A model generated the notes under the pieces. It was not told where the DNA came from. It made no database searches and saw nothing but the letters and a program-made list of their open reading frames with translations. A stretch of DNA of 64,000 nt from an uncultured Bacteroidia bacterium (GTDB taxonomy: Bacteria > Bacteroidota > Bacteroidia > Bacteroidales > Prolixibacteraceae), in the NCBI GenBank assembly GCA_903923905.1, contig CAIXZH010000035.1, forward strand, positions 62,001-126,000, in the 5' to 3' direction. Within the stretch, counting starts at the first letter, position 1. Each line of letters starts with the position of its first letter. Positions 38,101 to 47,087 of this stretch are shown here, piece by piece. A program made the translations under genes and the position numbers.

Positions 38101-38370
38101 TATCCGAACTTCAGTTCACTTTTCGTTGAAAATGGTTCGTATCTAAAAATCAACAGAATTACGTTAGGATATAATTTTAACAGTCCTGCCTTAACCAAAA
38201 TCGGAATCGAACGCCTACGGCTTTCTTCTTCACTGGAAAACGTTCATGTTTTCAAGGCAAAAGGCTGTCTTGTTGCAGACCCTGAGCTAGTTGACGCCAA
38301 AGGTTTTTATTCAGGAACCGGGTATGCATTGGCACGTAAGTGCACATTTTCACTTGAAGTTACGTTTTAA
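35131..38370 (+). CDS. SusC/RagA-family TonB-dependent glycan transporter
   Basis: A 1079-residue outer-membrane importer and first gene of the second locus. Signal peptide ends LLQVQAQ. Carboxypeptidase-regulatory-like domain (KVTGKVVDESGKGMPGATI), TonB-box-like QETVVIGYQTV, plug (DVMLQGRLSGVNIQNISGEP, SDPLYVIDGVV, LKDASAAAIYGSRAANGVVI) and barrel follow, ending LARKCTFSLEVTF. An alternative ATG three codons in (MKRQKFYW) is equally plausible. Followed 14 bp later by susD. Likely controlled by the HTCS upstream through the repeats in the leader. Confidence 0.97.
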   Translation: MNEMKRQKFYWKQISLCLMLTFFFGLLQVQAQKPKVTGKVVDESGKGMPGATIVVEGTSVGTATDNDGLFSIEATTNNVLLIRYISYTTQKVKIGGKKVITVQMVPSADLLQETVVIGYQTVSKRSVSASVASISGKDLANIPTASLDVMLQGRLSGVNIQNISGEPGSRQSFTVRGNTAISRGDEFYSTSDPLYVIDGVVSDYKTSTNFSTSNTSFIAGLSPSDIASIDVLKDASAAAIYGSRAANGVVIITTKRGQSGKTQISYNAYYGYTQSPSLPVIYTGAAERRGRMNQIYSAGNYFQVRDNPLILTDSLNTAFNNNTNWMGMFYRTGMVQNHDLSMTGGTDKSNYRISAGYYDEKGTVVGNGFKRYTINSRLFNTIGSWMEVNTNFYYSNVKTNPVTGGGSRNITTLNPSNIPSSLLYLSDADKATYMGLNTSMLDDNSQNSLTLSNNILIKFNKKFNFRSNVSYVLNNSKRDQFVPSTTNTAQIANASSNSVNYNKITAENLFNYSDTYGKNHKLLVMLGQSVETENGSNTYLGGNYIPTDQITTVNGVTANNMSGNSSRSAAAMLSYFTQVTYMFKDRYNLSLSERMDGSSRFGPARRWGSFPSASVNWIISDEPFAKGVKNVVDLFKLRASYGVNGSQPGDFYGYYNKYAVKGSFPGSSGVTNSYNGVTAIGPDWNGIAQDKLTWEESRQWNLGMDVELMKNRFNASFDIYNRETHGIRFDFPMPLTSGYGTYYTNAASIRNAGAEFSIFARLLNPESKFRWNINFNISHNKNTIMELPNGNQPIQVGDWVLVTGQPLNQYYMYNYQGVYHAASEIPTNPLTGNPYSNLWGNAFHVGDAKYEDIVGDYSFDPWSYKDRKAMGDPNPKYTGGFVNDFFYKNWTFSIQCSYVLGRDIYNSSLAASLSNDPSGADEEGNGYSSNYTTSGTFLSQYTSGHFYGPEDYIARRALLSTGNVNIWSKNNPNNVNATFPNNSPYAMQYNYPNFSSLFVENGSYLKINRITLGYNFNSPALTKIGIERLRLSSSLENVHVFKAKGCLVADPELVDAKGFYSGTGYALARKCTFSLEVTF

Positions 38371-38384
38371 TAAGGTAGAAAAAT

Positions 38385-39881
38385 ATGAAAACTTTAAACT
38401 ATTTCTATAATACACTGATAATCGCTTTTGCTATATTGGCTTTGCAGGGGTGTACAAAATTGCTGGATCAAAAACCCTATGATTATCCTACCATAAATAC
38501 TTTCTGGCAAACCGGGAAAGATGCAGAGACTGGTCTGGCTGGTTGTTACGTTGAGTTGCGTTCACAGTTACTTAACGGTGATTCAGGATTGGCTTATTTT
38601 ACTTACGGTGATTTTCCAACCCGGGTATTTGCTTCAGGGGCTTGGGGCCAATATCCATTCGAGGGTCATTTTGAATATTACACTGGCGATGTACTCTCCG
38701 ATTATTCGGGATTCTATAAAACTATAAACGCTACAAATACACTGATTGAAAAAGTTCCTTCTATACCGCTAAACAAATTTAATGCGGACATCCAAACAGC
38801 AACCAAGGAACAAAATAAAATTTTGGGCGAGGCTTACTTTATTCGTGCATATACCTATTTCTACATGGCAAGATTATGGGGAACTTTTCCGTTGATGTTA
38901 AAAAGTATTTCATCAGCCAGCGAGGCTGTCAATGATGTTCCTTATTCTACAAATGCTCAGATTCTTGATCAGTGTATGACGGATCTTACCGAAGCTGCAA
39001 AAAGGTTAGTATGGGGATACACTGCCAGCAATGAACAGGCCGTAAGAGCAAACTTAGGATCGGTTTATGCCTTGATAGCACATATTAATATGTGGAGAGC
39101 CCGTCCAAATCAACCCGCTTCCGGCGCACCTGCTTTTATAGCAAAAGCTGAAGCAGCGTGTGATTCTGTTATTAATAAAGGGGGATATCAATTGGTCGAT
39201 CCAACTGCTTATTCTTCTATTTTCAAAGGGAAATCAATCGAAGGTATATTTGAAATTGAATTCAGTACGGCAAACAATGAATATTTTGGAGCTGATGGTT
39301 TTACGAGCCTCTTTCTAGCAAAACCCCTTATCCCAAATGGCAGAGATGTTCCGATCTTTAATTTCAGTTCCGATTTCTTAAGCCTTTTTAATGATCCGAA
39401 AGATGTCCGAAACAGTGCATTTTTCTATAATCTGGGAGGAGATAATACGATGTGTAACAAATATACTTCTATATCTTATCCGACAGCCGATCAACTTACC
39501 TGGCGAACTGATGACAACTTGATCATCTTCCGTTTAGCCGATATTATGTTGCTCCGTGCAGAAGCGCTTACACGTTTGAATCGTAATGCAGATGCGCGGA
39601 TCTGGTTGAATATAGTAAGGAACAGAGCTGGAATTGGCGATTATCCTGGAACTGATGCAAACCTTGCAGATGAAGTGTATATTCAGATGCAGAAGGAACT
39701 TTTCCTCGAAGGTCATAATCTTTACGACATGGTACGTACAGGGAAATATGCCACAAATCCTTATTATAGTGCTCAGCGTTATAATGATGAAGGTTACTAC
39801 TGGCCGGTGAATGTAAACTTATTCCTGCGGAATAAATACACACAACAGACTCCTTACTGGTCTTCTCGGATCCAAAATTAA
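38385..39881 (+). CDS. SusD/RagB-family surface glycan-binding lipoprotein
   Basis: A 498-residue lipoprotein (signal MKTLNYFYNTLIIAFAILAL then QGC, Cys23). Typical SusD elements: EAYFIRAYTYFYMARLWGTF, RANLGSVYALIAHINMWRA, FRLADIMLLRAEALTRLN, LNIVRNRAGIGDYPG and QKELFLEGHNLYDMVRTG, with a YWPV segment near the C-terminus. It forms the lid of the SusC directly upstream and is transcribed with it. Confidence 0.96.
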   Translation: MKTLNYFYNTLIIAFAILALQGCTKLLDQKPYDYPTINTFWQTGKDAETGLAGCYVELRSQLLNGDSGLAYFTYGDFPTRVFASGAWGQYPFEGHFEYYTGDVLSDYSGFYKTINATNTLIEKVPSIPLNKFNADIQTATKEQNKILGEAYFIRAYTYFYMARLWGTFPLMLKSISSASEAVNDVPYSTNAQILDQCMTDLTEAAKRLVWGYTASNEQAVRANLGSVYALIAHINMWRARPNQPASGAPAFIAKAEAACDSVINKGGYQLVDPTAYSSIFKGKSIEGIFEIEFSTANNEYFGADGFTSLFLAKPLIPNGRDVPIFNFSSDFLSLFNDPKDVRNSAFFYNLGGDNTMCNKYTSISYPTADQLTWRTDDNLIIFRLADIMLLRAEALTRLNRNADARIWLNIVRNRAGIGDYPGTDANLADEVYIQMQKELFLEGHNLYDMVRTGKYATNPYYSAQRYNDEGYYWPVNVNLFLRNKYTQQTPYWSSRIQN

Positions 39882-39915
39882 TTATTGGTTTTAAAACAAC
39901 GTTAAAAATTTCAAA

Positions 39916-40596
39916 ATGAAAAATTTAATACCTTTTCTTCTGCTTGCAATTGTGGTGATCAGCTTTTCATGCACTAAGAATAGTGTAATTGATGGTGGTT
40001 TGAGCATAGCAGAGGTGAACATGACAACATTGGATTATCTGAAATCAACGCCTCACCACCAGTTCGACACACTGATAATCCTTCTGAAAGCTGCCGGAAT
40101 TGATCAAGAGGTAAATTCTGCTAACCAAACATTTGTTGCTCCTACTGATTATGCATTCAGGAATTTCATTATCGAAAAACAAGCTGCCCTGCGTATCATT
40201 TATAATGATGAAAATTATGTTTATAATTATGACAGTTTGAAAAACGAAATTGTGAATTATAAAGACACCTTACGGATGTATATGATCCCGGGAAAGATAA
40301 ATCGGGTTGACCTGGTATCACCGCGTATTACAAAAAGCACTTCAAATGTCATTGTTGCTTTGCAGCTGATTGAAAGCAAACTCTACACTGAATGGGTTCC
40401 GAATTCGATACCAAAGTTTCTCTGGTTCTCCAAGGTTATCAACGGGTTCGATAAACCTAATGATATTACTATTCCTCTTGCGGATCAGGACCCGATAAGC
40501 CGGTGCCAAACCAGTGGAATTATCACCACTAACGGCATATTACATGTGTTGGACGATGACCATATTTTTGGATTCAGACATCATATCGCACAATAA
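39916..40596 (+). CDS. Fasciclin (FAS1)-like surface lipoprotein
   Basis: A 226-residue lipoprotein (IVVISFSC, Cys19). One FAS1-type domain is suggested by FDTLIILLKAAGIDQEVN, TFVAPTDYAFRNF, the central YMIPGKI and the C-terminal GIITTNGILHVLDDD, the classic 'NGxxHxxD' end of fasciclin domains. These domains mediate adhesion. In SusCD loci such lipoproteins are probably extra glycan- or protein-binding surface components. 34 bp after susD and 20 bp before the next gene, so the same operon. Confidence 0.75.
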   Translation: MKNLIPFLLLAIVVISFSCTKNSVIDGGLSIAEVNMTTLDYLKSTPHHQFDTLIILLKAAGIDQEVNSANQTFVAPTDYAFRNFIIEKQAALRIIYNDENYVYNYDSLKNEIVNYKDTLRMYMIPGKINRVDLVSPRITKSTSNVIVALQLIESKLYTEWVPNSIPKFLWFSKVINGFDKPNDITIPLADQDPISRCQTSGIITTNGILHVLDDDHIFGFRHHIAQ

Positions 40597-40616
40597 CCTA
40601 TTTAATCCGAAAAGAT

Positions 40617-41612
40617 ATGAAAAAGATAAACTTAATTTGGATAGCATTGGTTTTCATTGCTCTCTTTGCTGTTGGATGTTCAAAAATCCAGAGTGGATAT
40701 ATCACCGATAAACTGGTATATCTACGCAATCCTCAGATTGTATCTGCAGGTGTACTTACTACATCTATTCTGCCTGAATTAAATGGAACATCTCAGCCAA
40801 TACATTTTTTTATTGCAGCAGCTTATGATTCGCTTGGTATACCTACAGATATGCTCACAAAAAATGTGGACCTGGTAGTTTGGAATGAACCTTACAATCT
40901 CACAGCTGATACATCTATTGCCCTGGTAAATGCTAAACGTAAAACGATCCAGATGCCTATCACGCAACTCAACGAAAGAAGTGGTCAATTTACCTTTACA
41001 CCAGCTTCTAATTTAGCGCCTAAAGGTAAGTATTCTTTTGATGTCCGCATGGAAAATGTGGCAGGTTCTCAGGTTTTTAAAAATGCTATGACCATTGATA
41101 TACAGCAAGTATTGTACAGTACTGGTCGTTGCGATATCAACATAATGGACATTACAAATTTTGGAGGTGGTTATATAACCGCTCCATCAGCAACCGTTAA
41201 TAGGATCGAAAGAAAACCTACAGACCAAAGTCCAAATACGATCAGTTTTAAAATTGTTGACAAATATGGGAAACCGTGGAATCCAAAAGCAGGAGAAATT
41301 GTACCACGTGGTGACCGACCAAGTTTTCCAAGTTTTGATCGTTTTTCAAAACAGGTAAATACTGACTCGACAATGACCTGGGCTTATCCTTTTGCTCCAT
41401 TCCCATTAGGAACCGATGCATCTACCTATAATGCATATGATGTGTTTTACAGGGTTTTAATGGCTCATGTTGCTATTGATGGTTCCGTACCTGCAAATGG
41501 AGCTCCATGTCTTCCTGGTAAATGGAATATGAATGTAACTTTTGGATTCCGGTTTTTGTACGATGGGGATTGGGAGGTAACTATCCATATTGGTAACGCA
41601 AAAAGAATATAA
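40617..41612 (+). CDS. SusE-like surface lipoprotein (DUF5007-type)
   Basis: A 331-residue lipoprotein (FIALFAVGC, Cys21). A beta-sandwich N-terminal domain (VYLRNPQIVSAGVLTTSILP, LAPKGKYSFDVRMENVAGS) is followed by a glycine-rich C-terminal domain (NIMDITNFGGGYITAPS, FGFRFLYDGDWEVTIHIG). Position after SusD and FAS1 matches accessory glycan-binding proteins (SusE/F type), and I recall DUF5007 in this slot, but I cannot confirm the family. Last gene of the SusCD transcript: a strong hairpin follows. Confidence 0.7.
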   Translation: MKKINLIWIALVFIALFAVGCSKIQSGYITDKLVYLRNPQIVSAGVLTTSILPELNGTSQPIHFFIAAAYDSLGIPTDMLTKNVDLVVWNEPYNLTADTSIALVNAKRKTIQMPITQLNERSGQFTFTPASNLAPKGKYSFDVRMENVAGSQVFKNAMTIDIQQVLYSTGRCDINIMDITNFGGGYITAPSATVNRIERKPTDQSPNTISFKIVDKYGKPWNPKAGEIVPRGDRPSFPSFDRFSKQVNTDSTMTWAYPFAPFPLGTDASTYNAYDVFYRVLMAHVAIDGSVPANGAPCLPGKWNMNVTFGFRFLYDGDWEVTIHIGNAKRI

Positions 41613-41640
41613 TGCTTTTATTATTCTGAAATGTTTTAGG

Positions 41641-41680
41641 CTTTGCAGTTTATTACCACATCAGGTGATAAACTGCAAAG
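41641..41680 (+). terminator. Strong hairpin ending the susCD operon
   Basis: CTTTGCAGTTTAT (41641-41653) pairs perfectly with ATAAACTGCAAAG (41668-41680). With a following G-U pair and three more pairs the stem reaches 17 bp around a 6-nt loop. It begins 28 bp after the SusE-like stop codon. Downstream sequence is only mildly T-rich (TTCCCTTCCATTTTG), so it may also serve as an mRNA-stabilising or attenuating structure before the enzyme genes. Confidence 0.6.
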
Positions 41681-41910
41681 TTCCCTTCCATTTTGCGATC
41701 AATACAAAATCTTATTCAAGATGTTGTTTTCAGTATAACATCTGCTGGTGTATTGATAATCAGTAGGATATTTCAAAAAAGAAAAAATTAGCACTAATCA
41801 ATACTATTCAGATGTTTGATACAATGAATTTCTCAATCCTTCGTTTTTTAAGCTTTGTGTTTTAAATTTTAAAGACGATTAGATTGAAATTCTGTTGATT
41901 ATAAATATAT

Positions 41911-44274
41911 ATGAAATTTAGATTTACCCGGTTATTCATTTTGGCAATTTTTTCATCAACGATTATCTTTTCATGCATTTCACAGGATGAACAACGCATC
42001 AAACGTGATAGTATTGAAGTTGTTGATTATAAAGTTTTACCATTCAAAATTGAAGAGGTAAAACTCCTTGATGGCCCCTTTAAAAAAGCGACCGAATTAA
42101 ATATAAAATCGCTGCTCAGCTATGAGCCCGACCGCTTTTTAGCCAGGTTCAGGAGCGAAGCTGGCTTAAAACCCAAAGCAGAAAGCTATCACGGATGGGA
42201 GGACAATACTATCGCCGGTCACAGTCTGGGCCATTATCTTACAGCTATTGTACTGATGTATCAGACAACCGGGAATAAGGAATTTTTGAGAAGAGTGAAC
42301 TATATTGTCGATGAATTAGACGAGTGCCAGCGAGCTGATGGCGAAGGTTATATCGGGGCTTTCCCCGATGGTAAAAGGATTCTGGAAAAAGAGGTTGCCA
42401 AAGGGGATATCCGATCACAGGGCTTTAACCTGAATGGAATTTGGGTCCCATTTTATACTGAACACAAAGTCATGGATGGTTTATTTCATGCCTACAAATA
42501 TTGCGCAAACCAGAAAGCCCTTGAAATCAGCATAAAATTTGCAGACTGGCTGGCAAAGGTGGTGGAGAATCTGAATGACGAGCAGGTTCAGAAAATGCTC
42601 AACTGTGAACATGGAGGGATCAATGAATCGCTGGCAGAGTTATATGCATCAACAGGTAACGTGAAATATTTAAATCTCTCAAAAGTATTCCATCACAAAG
42701 CCATACTGGACTCACTCTCACACGGGGTAGATATCCTTTCGGGAAAACATGCCAACACTCAGATCCCCAAAGTGGTGGGATTGGCCCGGAGATATGAGCT
42801 GACAGGGAGCGAATCGGATCACAAAGCGGCAACATTTTTCTGGGACCGTGTTGTTAACCACCATTCGTACGTAACGGGTGGAAACGGCAACTATGAGTAT
42901 TTCGGACCCGCCGATTCCCTATCCAACCGGTTAAGTGATGAAACAACAGAAAGTTGCAACGTATACAATATGCTTAAACTTTCAGAACACCTTTTCGAAT
43001 GGAGTGCTGCTCCCGACGTAGCAGACTACTACGAGCGGGCACTGTTCAACCATATTCTTTCATCACAACATCCTCAAAACGGTCAGGTGATCTACAACCT
43101 CTCGCTTGATATGGGTGGAAAAAAAGTATTCCAGGACCCTCAGTGGTTTACCTGTTGTATAGGTACGGGGATGGAAAATCATTCCAAATACTGCAAAAAT
43201 ATTTTCTTCCATAACAATGAGGCGTTATATATTAGCCAATTTATCGCTTCCGAACTTACCTGGAAGGAGAAAGGGATTAAAGTACGCCAGAACACCCTGT
43301 TTCCCAAAGAGCAAGGGACAACCATTGAATTTGAAAGTACCGCACCATTTAATTTGATTCTCAAGATCCGCTACCCCAAATGGGCTCAGAAAGGGATTCA
43401 AATTTCGGTCAACGGGAAACCCTTAACCTTTAATGCAGTGCCGGGAAGCTTTGTTGAAGTTGGAAAAAACTGGAAAAACGGAGACAAGATTTCAGTTAAA
43501 TTCCCGTTTAGCTTAAGGCTCGAAACGATGCCCGACAACCAGAAACGTGTTGCAATATTTAATGGCCCGGTAGTTTTGGCCGGACTTCTGGGTCCGGACC
43601 CAGACTCGCTTTCAACCGACCCGATGTATGTACCGGTGCTTATGACCAAAGAAAAGAGCCCTGAGAAATGGTTAACTCCGATCGAAGGTGAGGCCAACAG
43701 GTTCAAAACGCACAATGTTGGAAAACCCCGTGATGTGGTGTTGAAGCCATTTTATGAAACTTTCGATTGTCACTATTCCATTTTCTGGGACACCTACAAT
43801 AACGAAGAGTGGACTGCCCATGAGGCTGAATACCAGGCGGCTCAGAAAATGAAAAAGGAACTTGAAGCAAAAACAATTGATCTTTTCCGCATTGGTGAAA
43901 TGCAACCCGAACGGGAGCACAATTTCAGTAATGATAAATCATGGACCGGCGAATATAAATCGCGTAAATCTCGTGAGGCCGACCGCAACGGATGGTTTTC
44001 ATTCGAAATGAAAATTGCCAGGAGTCAGCCGACAGCCCTTGTTGTTGAATATTGGGGTGGATATTCTGGCTCCAAAACCTTTGATATCCTGGTTAGTGAC
44101 CAGGTAATTGCCACGCAGAATATATCCAATGCTGCTCCTGGAAAATTCATCGATATTGTTTACAAAATTCCGCAAATCCTGACAAATGGAAAAGATAAGG
44201 TAAGGGTTAAATTTGTCCCTCATGATGGCCATCGTGCAGGGCCAGTGTTTCTGGTCAGGACAATAAAACAGTGA
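41911..44274 (+). CDS. DUF1680 beta-L-arabinofuranosidase-like enzyme, GH146 type (copy 1)
   Basis: A 787-residue lipoprotein (lipobox Cys22 in STIIFSC). DUF1680 catalytic (alpha/alpha)6 barrel about residues 50-430, beta-sandwich domains after it. The family uses a zinc-bound cysteine nucleophile. Here ExC is Glu347-Cys349 (TTESCNVYNMLKL), the CC pair is Cys415-Cys416 (WFTCCIGTGMENHSKY) and the likely acid/base is Glu329. The TCCIGTGMENHS version of the CC motif is GH146-like rather than GH127-like, comparable with the Bacteroides enzyme BT0349 as I recall it. Acts on terminal beta-L-arabinofuranose in periplasm or on the surface. First of four tandem DUF1680 genes. Confidence 0.9.
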   Translation: MKFRFTRLFILAIFSSTIIFSCISQDEQRIKRDSIEVVDYKVLPFKIEEVKLLDGPFKKATELNIKSLLSYEPDRFLARFRSEAGLKPKAESYHGWEDNTIAGHSLGHYLTAIVLMYQTTGNKEFLRRVNYIVDELDECQRADGEGYIGAFPDGKRILEKEVAKGDIRSQGFNLNGIWVPFYTEHKVMDGLFHAYKYCANQKALEISIKFADWLAKVVENLNDEQVQKMLNCEHGGINESLAELYASTGNVKYLNLSKVFHHKAILDSLSHGVDILSGKHANTQIPKVVGLARRYELTGSESDHKAATFFWDRVVNHHSYVTGGNGNYEYFGPADSLSNRLSDETTESCNVYNMLKLSEHLFEWSAAPDVADYYERALFNHILSSQHPQNGQVIYNLSLDMGGKKVFQDPQWFTCCIGTGMENHSKYCKNIFFHNNEALYISQFIASELTWKEKGIKVRQNTLFPKEQGTTIEFESTAPFNLILKIRYPKWAQKGIQISVNGKPLTFNAVPGSFVEVGKNWKNGDKISVKFPFSLRLETMPDNQKRVAIFNGPVVLAGLLGPDPDSLSTDPMYVPVLMTKEKSPEKWLTPIEGEANRFKTHNVGKPRDVVLKPFYETFDCHYSIFWDTYNNEEWTAHEAEYQAAQKMKKELEAKTIDLFRIGEMQPEREHNFSNDKSWTGEYKSRKSREADRNGWFSFEMKIARSQPTALVVEYWGGYSGSKTFDILVSDQVIATQNISNAAPGKFIDIVYKIPQILTNGKDKVRVKFVPHDGHRAGPVFLVRTIKQ

Positions 44275-44570
44275 CCTGAGAGATTAACCGGAAAAATGAG
44301 AAGAAAAAAGTTATATCACAAATTTCAACTAAGACCTTATCCTTTGAATTAATAGATGTTAAGCGACTTGGCTGCCATTTTAAAGGGCGATGGAACTGGA
44401 TCAGAGGTGGCTTAAAAGTTTGGAAAATGGTCGCTTATTATACCATTTCATGGTAATTTCGGGATTGAAAACCGGTGCCATGGCATAGAGTTCCAGGGTC
44501 AGTTTATTGATCAAATTGAAGATGAGATTACAACTGAGTTAAAATAAATTACTTTAATAGCTATTTTAAA
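44275..44570. other. Intergenic, nothing recognised
   Basis: 296 bp between DUF1680 copies 1 and 2. No ORF with coding character, no strong hairpin, no -7/-33 pair. The larger gap suggests a separate promoter before copy 2, not identified. Confidence 0.4.
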
Positions 44571-47009
44571 ATGAAAATCAGAAATACGGTCATTCGAAAA
44601 GGTATGTTTATTGGAACTTTAATAGGGTTAGTAATGGCTGTTTTAATCAATTTTACCTGCGTGGCCCAGACTAAAGTTGGAGTTTACCCGATTCTTCCGG
44701 TTCCATTTACTTCAGTGCAGGTGAACGACTCCTTCTGGGGACAGCGGCTGAAGTCCAGCCGTGAGGTAACTATTCCACTGGCATTCAGAAAGTGTGAGGA
44801 GACGGGTCGATACCAGAACTTTGTAAAAGCGGCCCACCCAAGCGAATCAAACAAAGTCGAAGGTTTTTCGTTCGACGACACCGATGTCTATAAAACGATT
44901 GAGGGTGCAAGTTACTCGATGCAAACTTTTCCGAATAAAAAACTGGATAAATATATTGATAGTGTGTTGGTTATTGTTGCTGCGGCACAAGAACCTGACG
45001 GTTATCTTTATACTTCCCGTACCATGAATCCAAAACATCCGCACGAATGGTCCGGTACTAAACGGTGGGAAAAAGAGGAGGATCTGAGCCACGAATTATA
45101 TGATCTTGGGCACATGATCGAAGGGGCTATTGCCCATTATCAGGCGACCGGGAAGAGAAATTTCCTCGATATTGCCATCAAATATGCCAACTGCGCCGTT
45201 CGCGAAATCGGTAGTAATCCCGGACAGGTCGTAGTGGTTCCGGGGCATCAGATTGCAGAAATGGCCCTATCCAAACTTTATGTAGTTACTGGGGATAAGA
45301 AATATCTCGATCTTGCAAAATTTCTCCTCGATAAACGGGGGTATACCCAACATAAGGATGAATATAGTCAGGCACATAAACCTGTTTTGGAGCAGGATGA
45401 AGCAGTGGGGCATGCTGTCCGCGCCGCCTATATGTACTCCGGAATGGCCGATGTGGCTGCACTGACCGGTGATCAGGGGTACGTAGATGCCATTGACCGC
45501 ATTTGGGGAAATATTGTAGATAAGAAACTCTATCTCACCGGGGGTATCGGGGCTACCGGAAGTGGTGAGGCTTTCGGTGCCAATTATGAATTGCCCAATA
45601 TGTCAGCCTATTGTGAGACGTGTGCAGCCATCGGAAATGTGTACCTCAATTACCGCCTGTTCCTGCTGCATGGTGAAGCCAGATATTTTGATGTCCTGGA
45701 ACGTACTCTTTATAATGGGCTTATCAGCGGCGTGTCACTCGATGGAGGTAGCTTCTTTTACCCCAATCCATTGGAATCTATTGGTCAGCATCAACGTCAG
45801 CCCTGGTTCGGCTGCGCCTGTTGCCCGTCCAATATCTGCCGGTTTATCCCCTCTGTGCCGGGATATATTTATGCCACCCATAACAGCGATGTGTATGTAA
45901 ATCTGTTCATGGCAAACAACGCCGAAATAAAAGTAAACGGCAAGCCCGTTACCCTGAAACAGACCACTACTTACCCCTGGAGTGGAGATATCAGACTGGA
46001 AATAGCATCTAAAAACAAACAGGAAATAAATCTTAAAATACGGATTCCAGGATGGGTTCAGGGAGCAGTCGTCCCGGGGAATCTGTACAGTTATTCGGAT
46101 AAAAAAACCTTGGGTTACAGCATAAAGGTGAATGGTCAAAAAGTCGAAAGTTCACTTGAAAAGGGATATTTCACGATTAACCGTACCTGGACAAAAGGGG
46201 ACAAGGTAGGGATTCACTTCGATATGGAACCTCGTACTGTAAAAGCCAACCAGGCAGTGCAGGCCGACAGGGGAAAGATTGCAGTAGAACGGGGGCCGCT
46301 GGTTTATTGTGCCGAATGGCCGGATAATGATTTCAGCGTTTTAAGCCTGATCCTGAACAAAAAACCGCAGTTCACAATCGAACACCGTCCGGAATTACTC
46401 TATGGAATTGACATAGTAGCTACAGATGCTCAACTGCTTAGCTATGATGTTCATGGCCGTCTTGTGGCAAAAGATGTGAAACTGAAGATGATTCCTTATT
46501 ATGCCTGGGCGCACAGGGGGAGCGGTGAGATGGCTGTCTGGCTATCCAATGAGTTAAGTTCGACCCGGCCGGTTATGCCTCCAACCATCGCTTCTGAAAG
46601 TAAAATAGACGCTTCACACAAAGCGAAGTCTATCTCCGCAATTCATGATGGGCTCGTTCCAAAAGACGAAAATGACCGCTCTATTCCCTATTACCATTGG
46701 TGGCCCAAAGAGGGGACCACAGAATGGATTTCGTATGATTTCAGTTCTGAAAAATCGGTCAGCCGCTCAACTGTTTATTGGTTTGACGACGGGCCGTGGG
46801 GTGGATGCCGCGTGCCTCAATCATGGAAAATATTTTACAAGGATAATACTGGAGCATGGGTTCCCGTTGAAAATACTACCTCCTTTGGCGTCGAAAAAGG
46901 GATAGGAAATGAAGTGATTTTTAAACCGGTTACAACCAAGGCGGTAAAAATTGAAGTAAAACTTCCCGAAAAATATGCAACAGGGATCTTTGAATGGGAA
47001 GTTGAGTAA
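44571..47009 (+). CDS. DUF1680 beta-L-arabinofuranosidase, GH127 type (copy 2)
   Basis: An 812-residue secreted enzyme (signal peptide ending NFTCVAQ). GH127 removes beta-L-arabinofuranosyl residues, as in Bifidobacterium HypBA1, which acts on arabino-oligosaccharides of hydroxyproline-rich glycoproteins. Key residues fit HypBA1 (Glu322, Glu338, Cys340, Cys417, Cys418 as I recall): Glu333 acid/base (SGEAFG), Glu349 and Cys351 (AYCETCAAIGN), nucleophile Cys417 and Cys418 (GCACCPSNICRF). A C-terminal extension (residues about 690-812, VYWFDDGPWGGCRVPQSW) looks like a carbohydrate-binding beta-sandwich. The aceric-acid hydrolase branch of GH127 is the main alternative. Confidence 0.92.
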   Translation: MKIRNTVIRKGMFIGTLIGLVMAVLINFTCVAQTKVGVYPILPVPFTSVQVNDSFWGQRLKSSREVTIPLAFRKCEETGRYQNFVKAAHPSESNKVEGFSFDDTDVYKTIEGASYSMQTFPNKKLDKYIDSVLVIVAAAQEPDGYLYTSRTMNPKHPHEWSGTKRWEKEEDLSHELYDLGHMIEGAIAHYQATGKRNFLDIAIKYANCAVREIGSNPGQVVVVPGHQIAEMALSKLYVVTGDKKYLDLAKFLLDKRGYTQHKDEYSQAHKPVLEQDEAVGHAVRAAYMYSGMADVAALTGDQGYVDAIDRIWGNIVDKKLYLTGGIGATGSGEAFGANYELPNMSAYCETCAAIGNVYLNYRLFLLHGEARYFDVLERTLYNGLISGVSLDGGSFFYPNPLESIGQHQRQPWFGCACCPSNICRFIPSVPGYIYATHNSDVYVNLFMANNAEIKVNGKPVTLKQTTTYPWSGDIRLEIASKNKQEINLKIRIPGWVQGAVVPGNLYSYSDKKTLGYSIKVNGQKVESSLEKGYFTINRTWTKGDKVGIHFDMEPRTVKANQAVQADRGKIAVERGPLVYCAEWPDNDFSVLSLILNKKPQFTIEHRPELLYGIDIVATDAQLLSYDVHGRLVAKDVKLKMIPYYAWAHRGSGEMAVWLSNELSSTRPVMPPTIASESKIDASHKAKSISAIHDGLVPKDENDRSIPYYHWWPKEGTTEWISYDFSSEKSVSRSTVYWFDDGPWGGCRVPQSWKIFYKDNTGAWVPVENTTSFGVEKGIGNEVIFKPVTTKAVKIEVKLPEKYATGIFEWEVE

Positions 47010-47087
47010 TCCAGTATGTAAAACTTAAAATACAACAGATTATTTTATTTGTCAATCTTAATAATGATATCTATAGTAATTTTAAAA

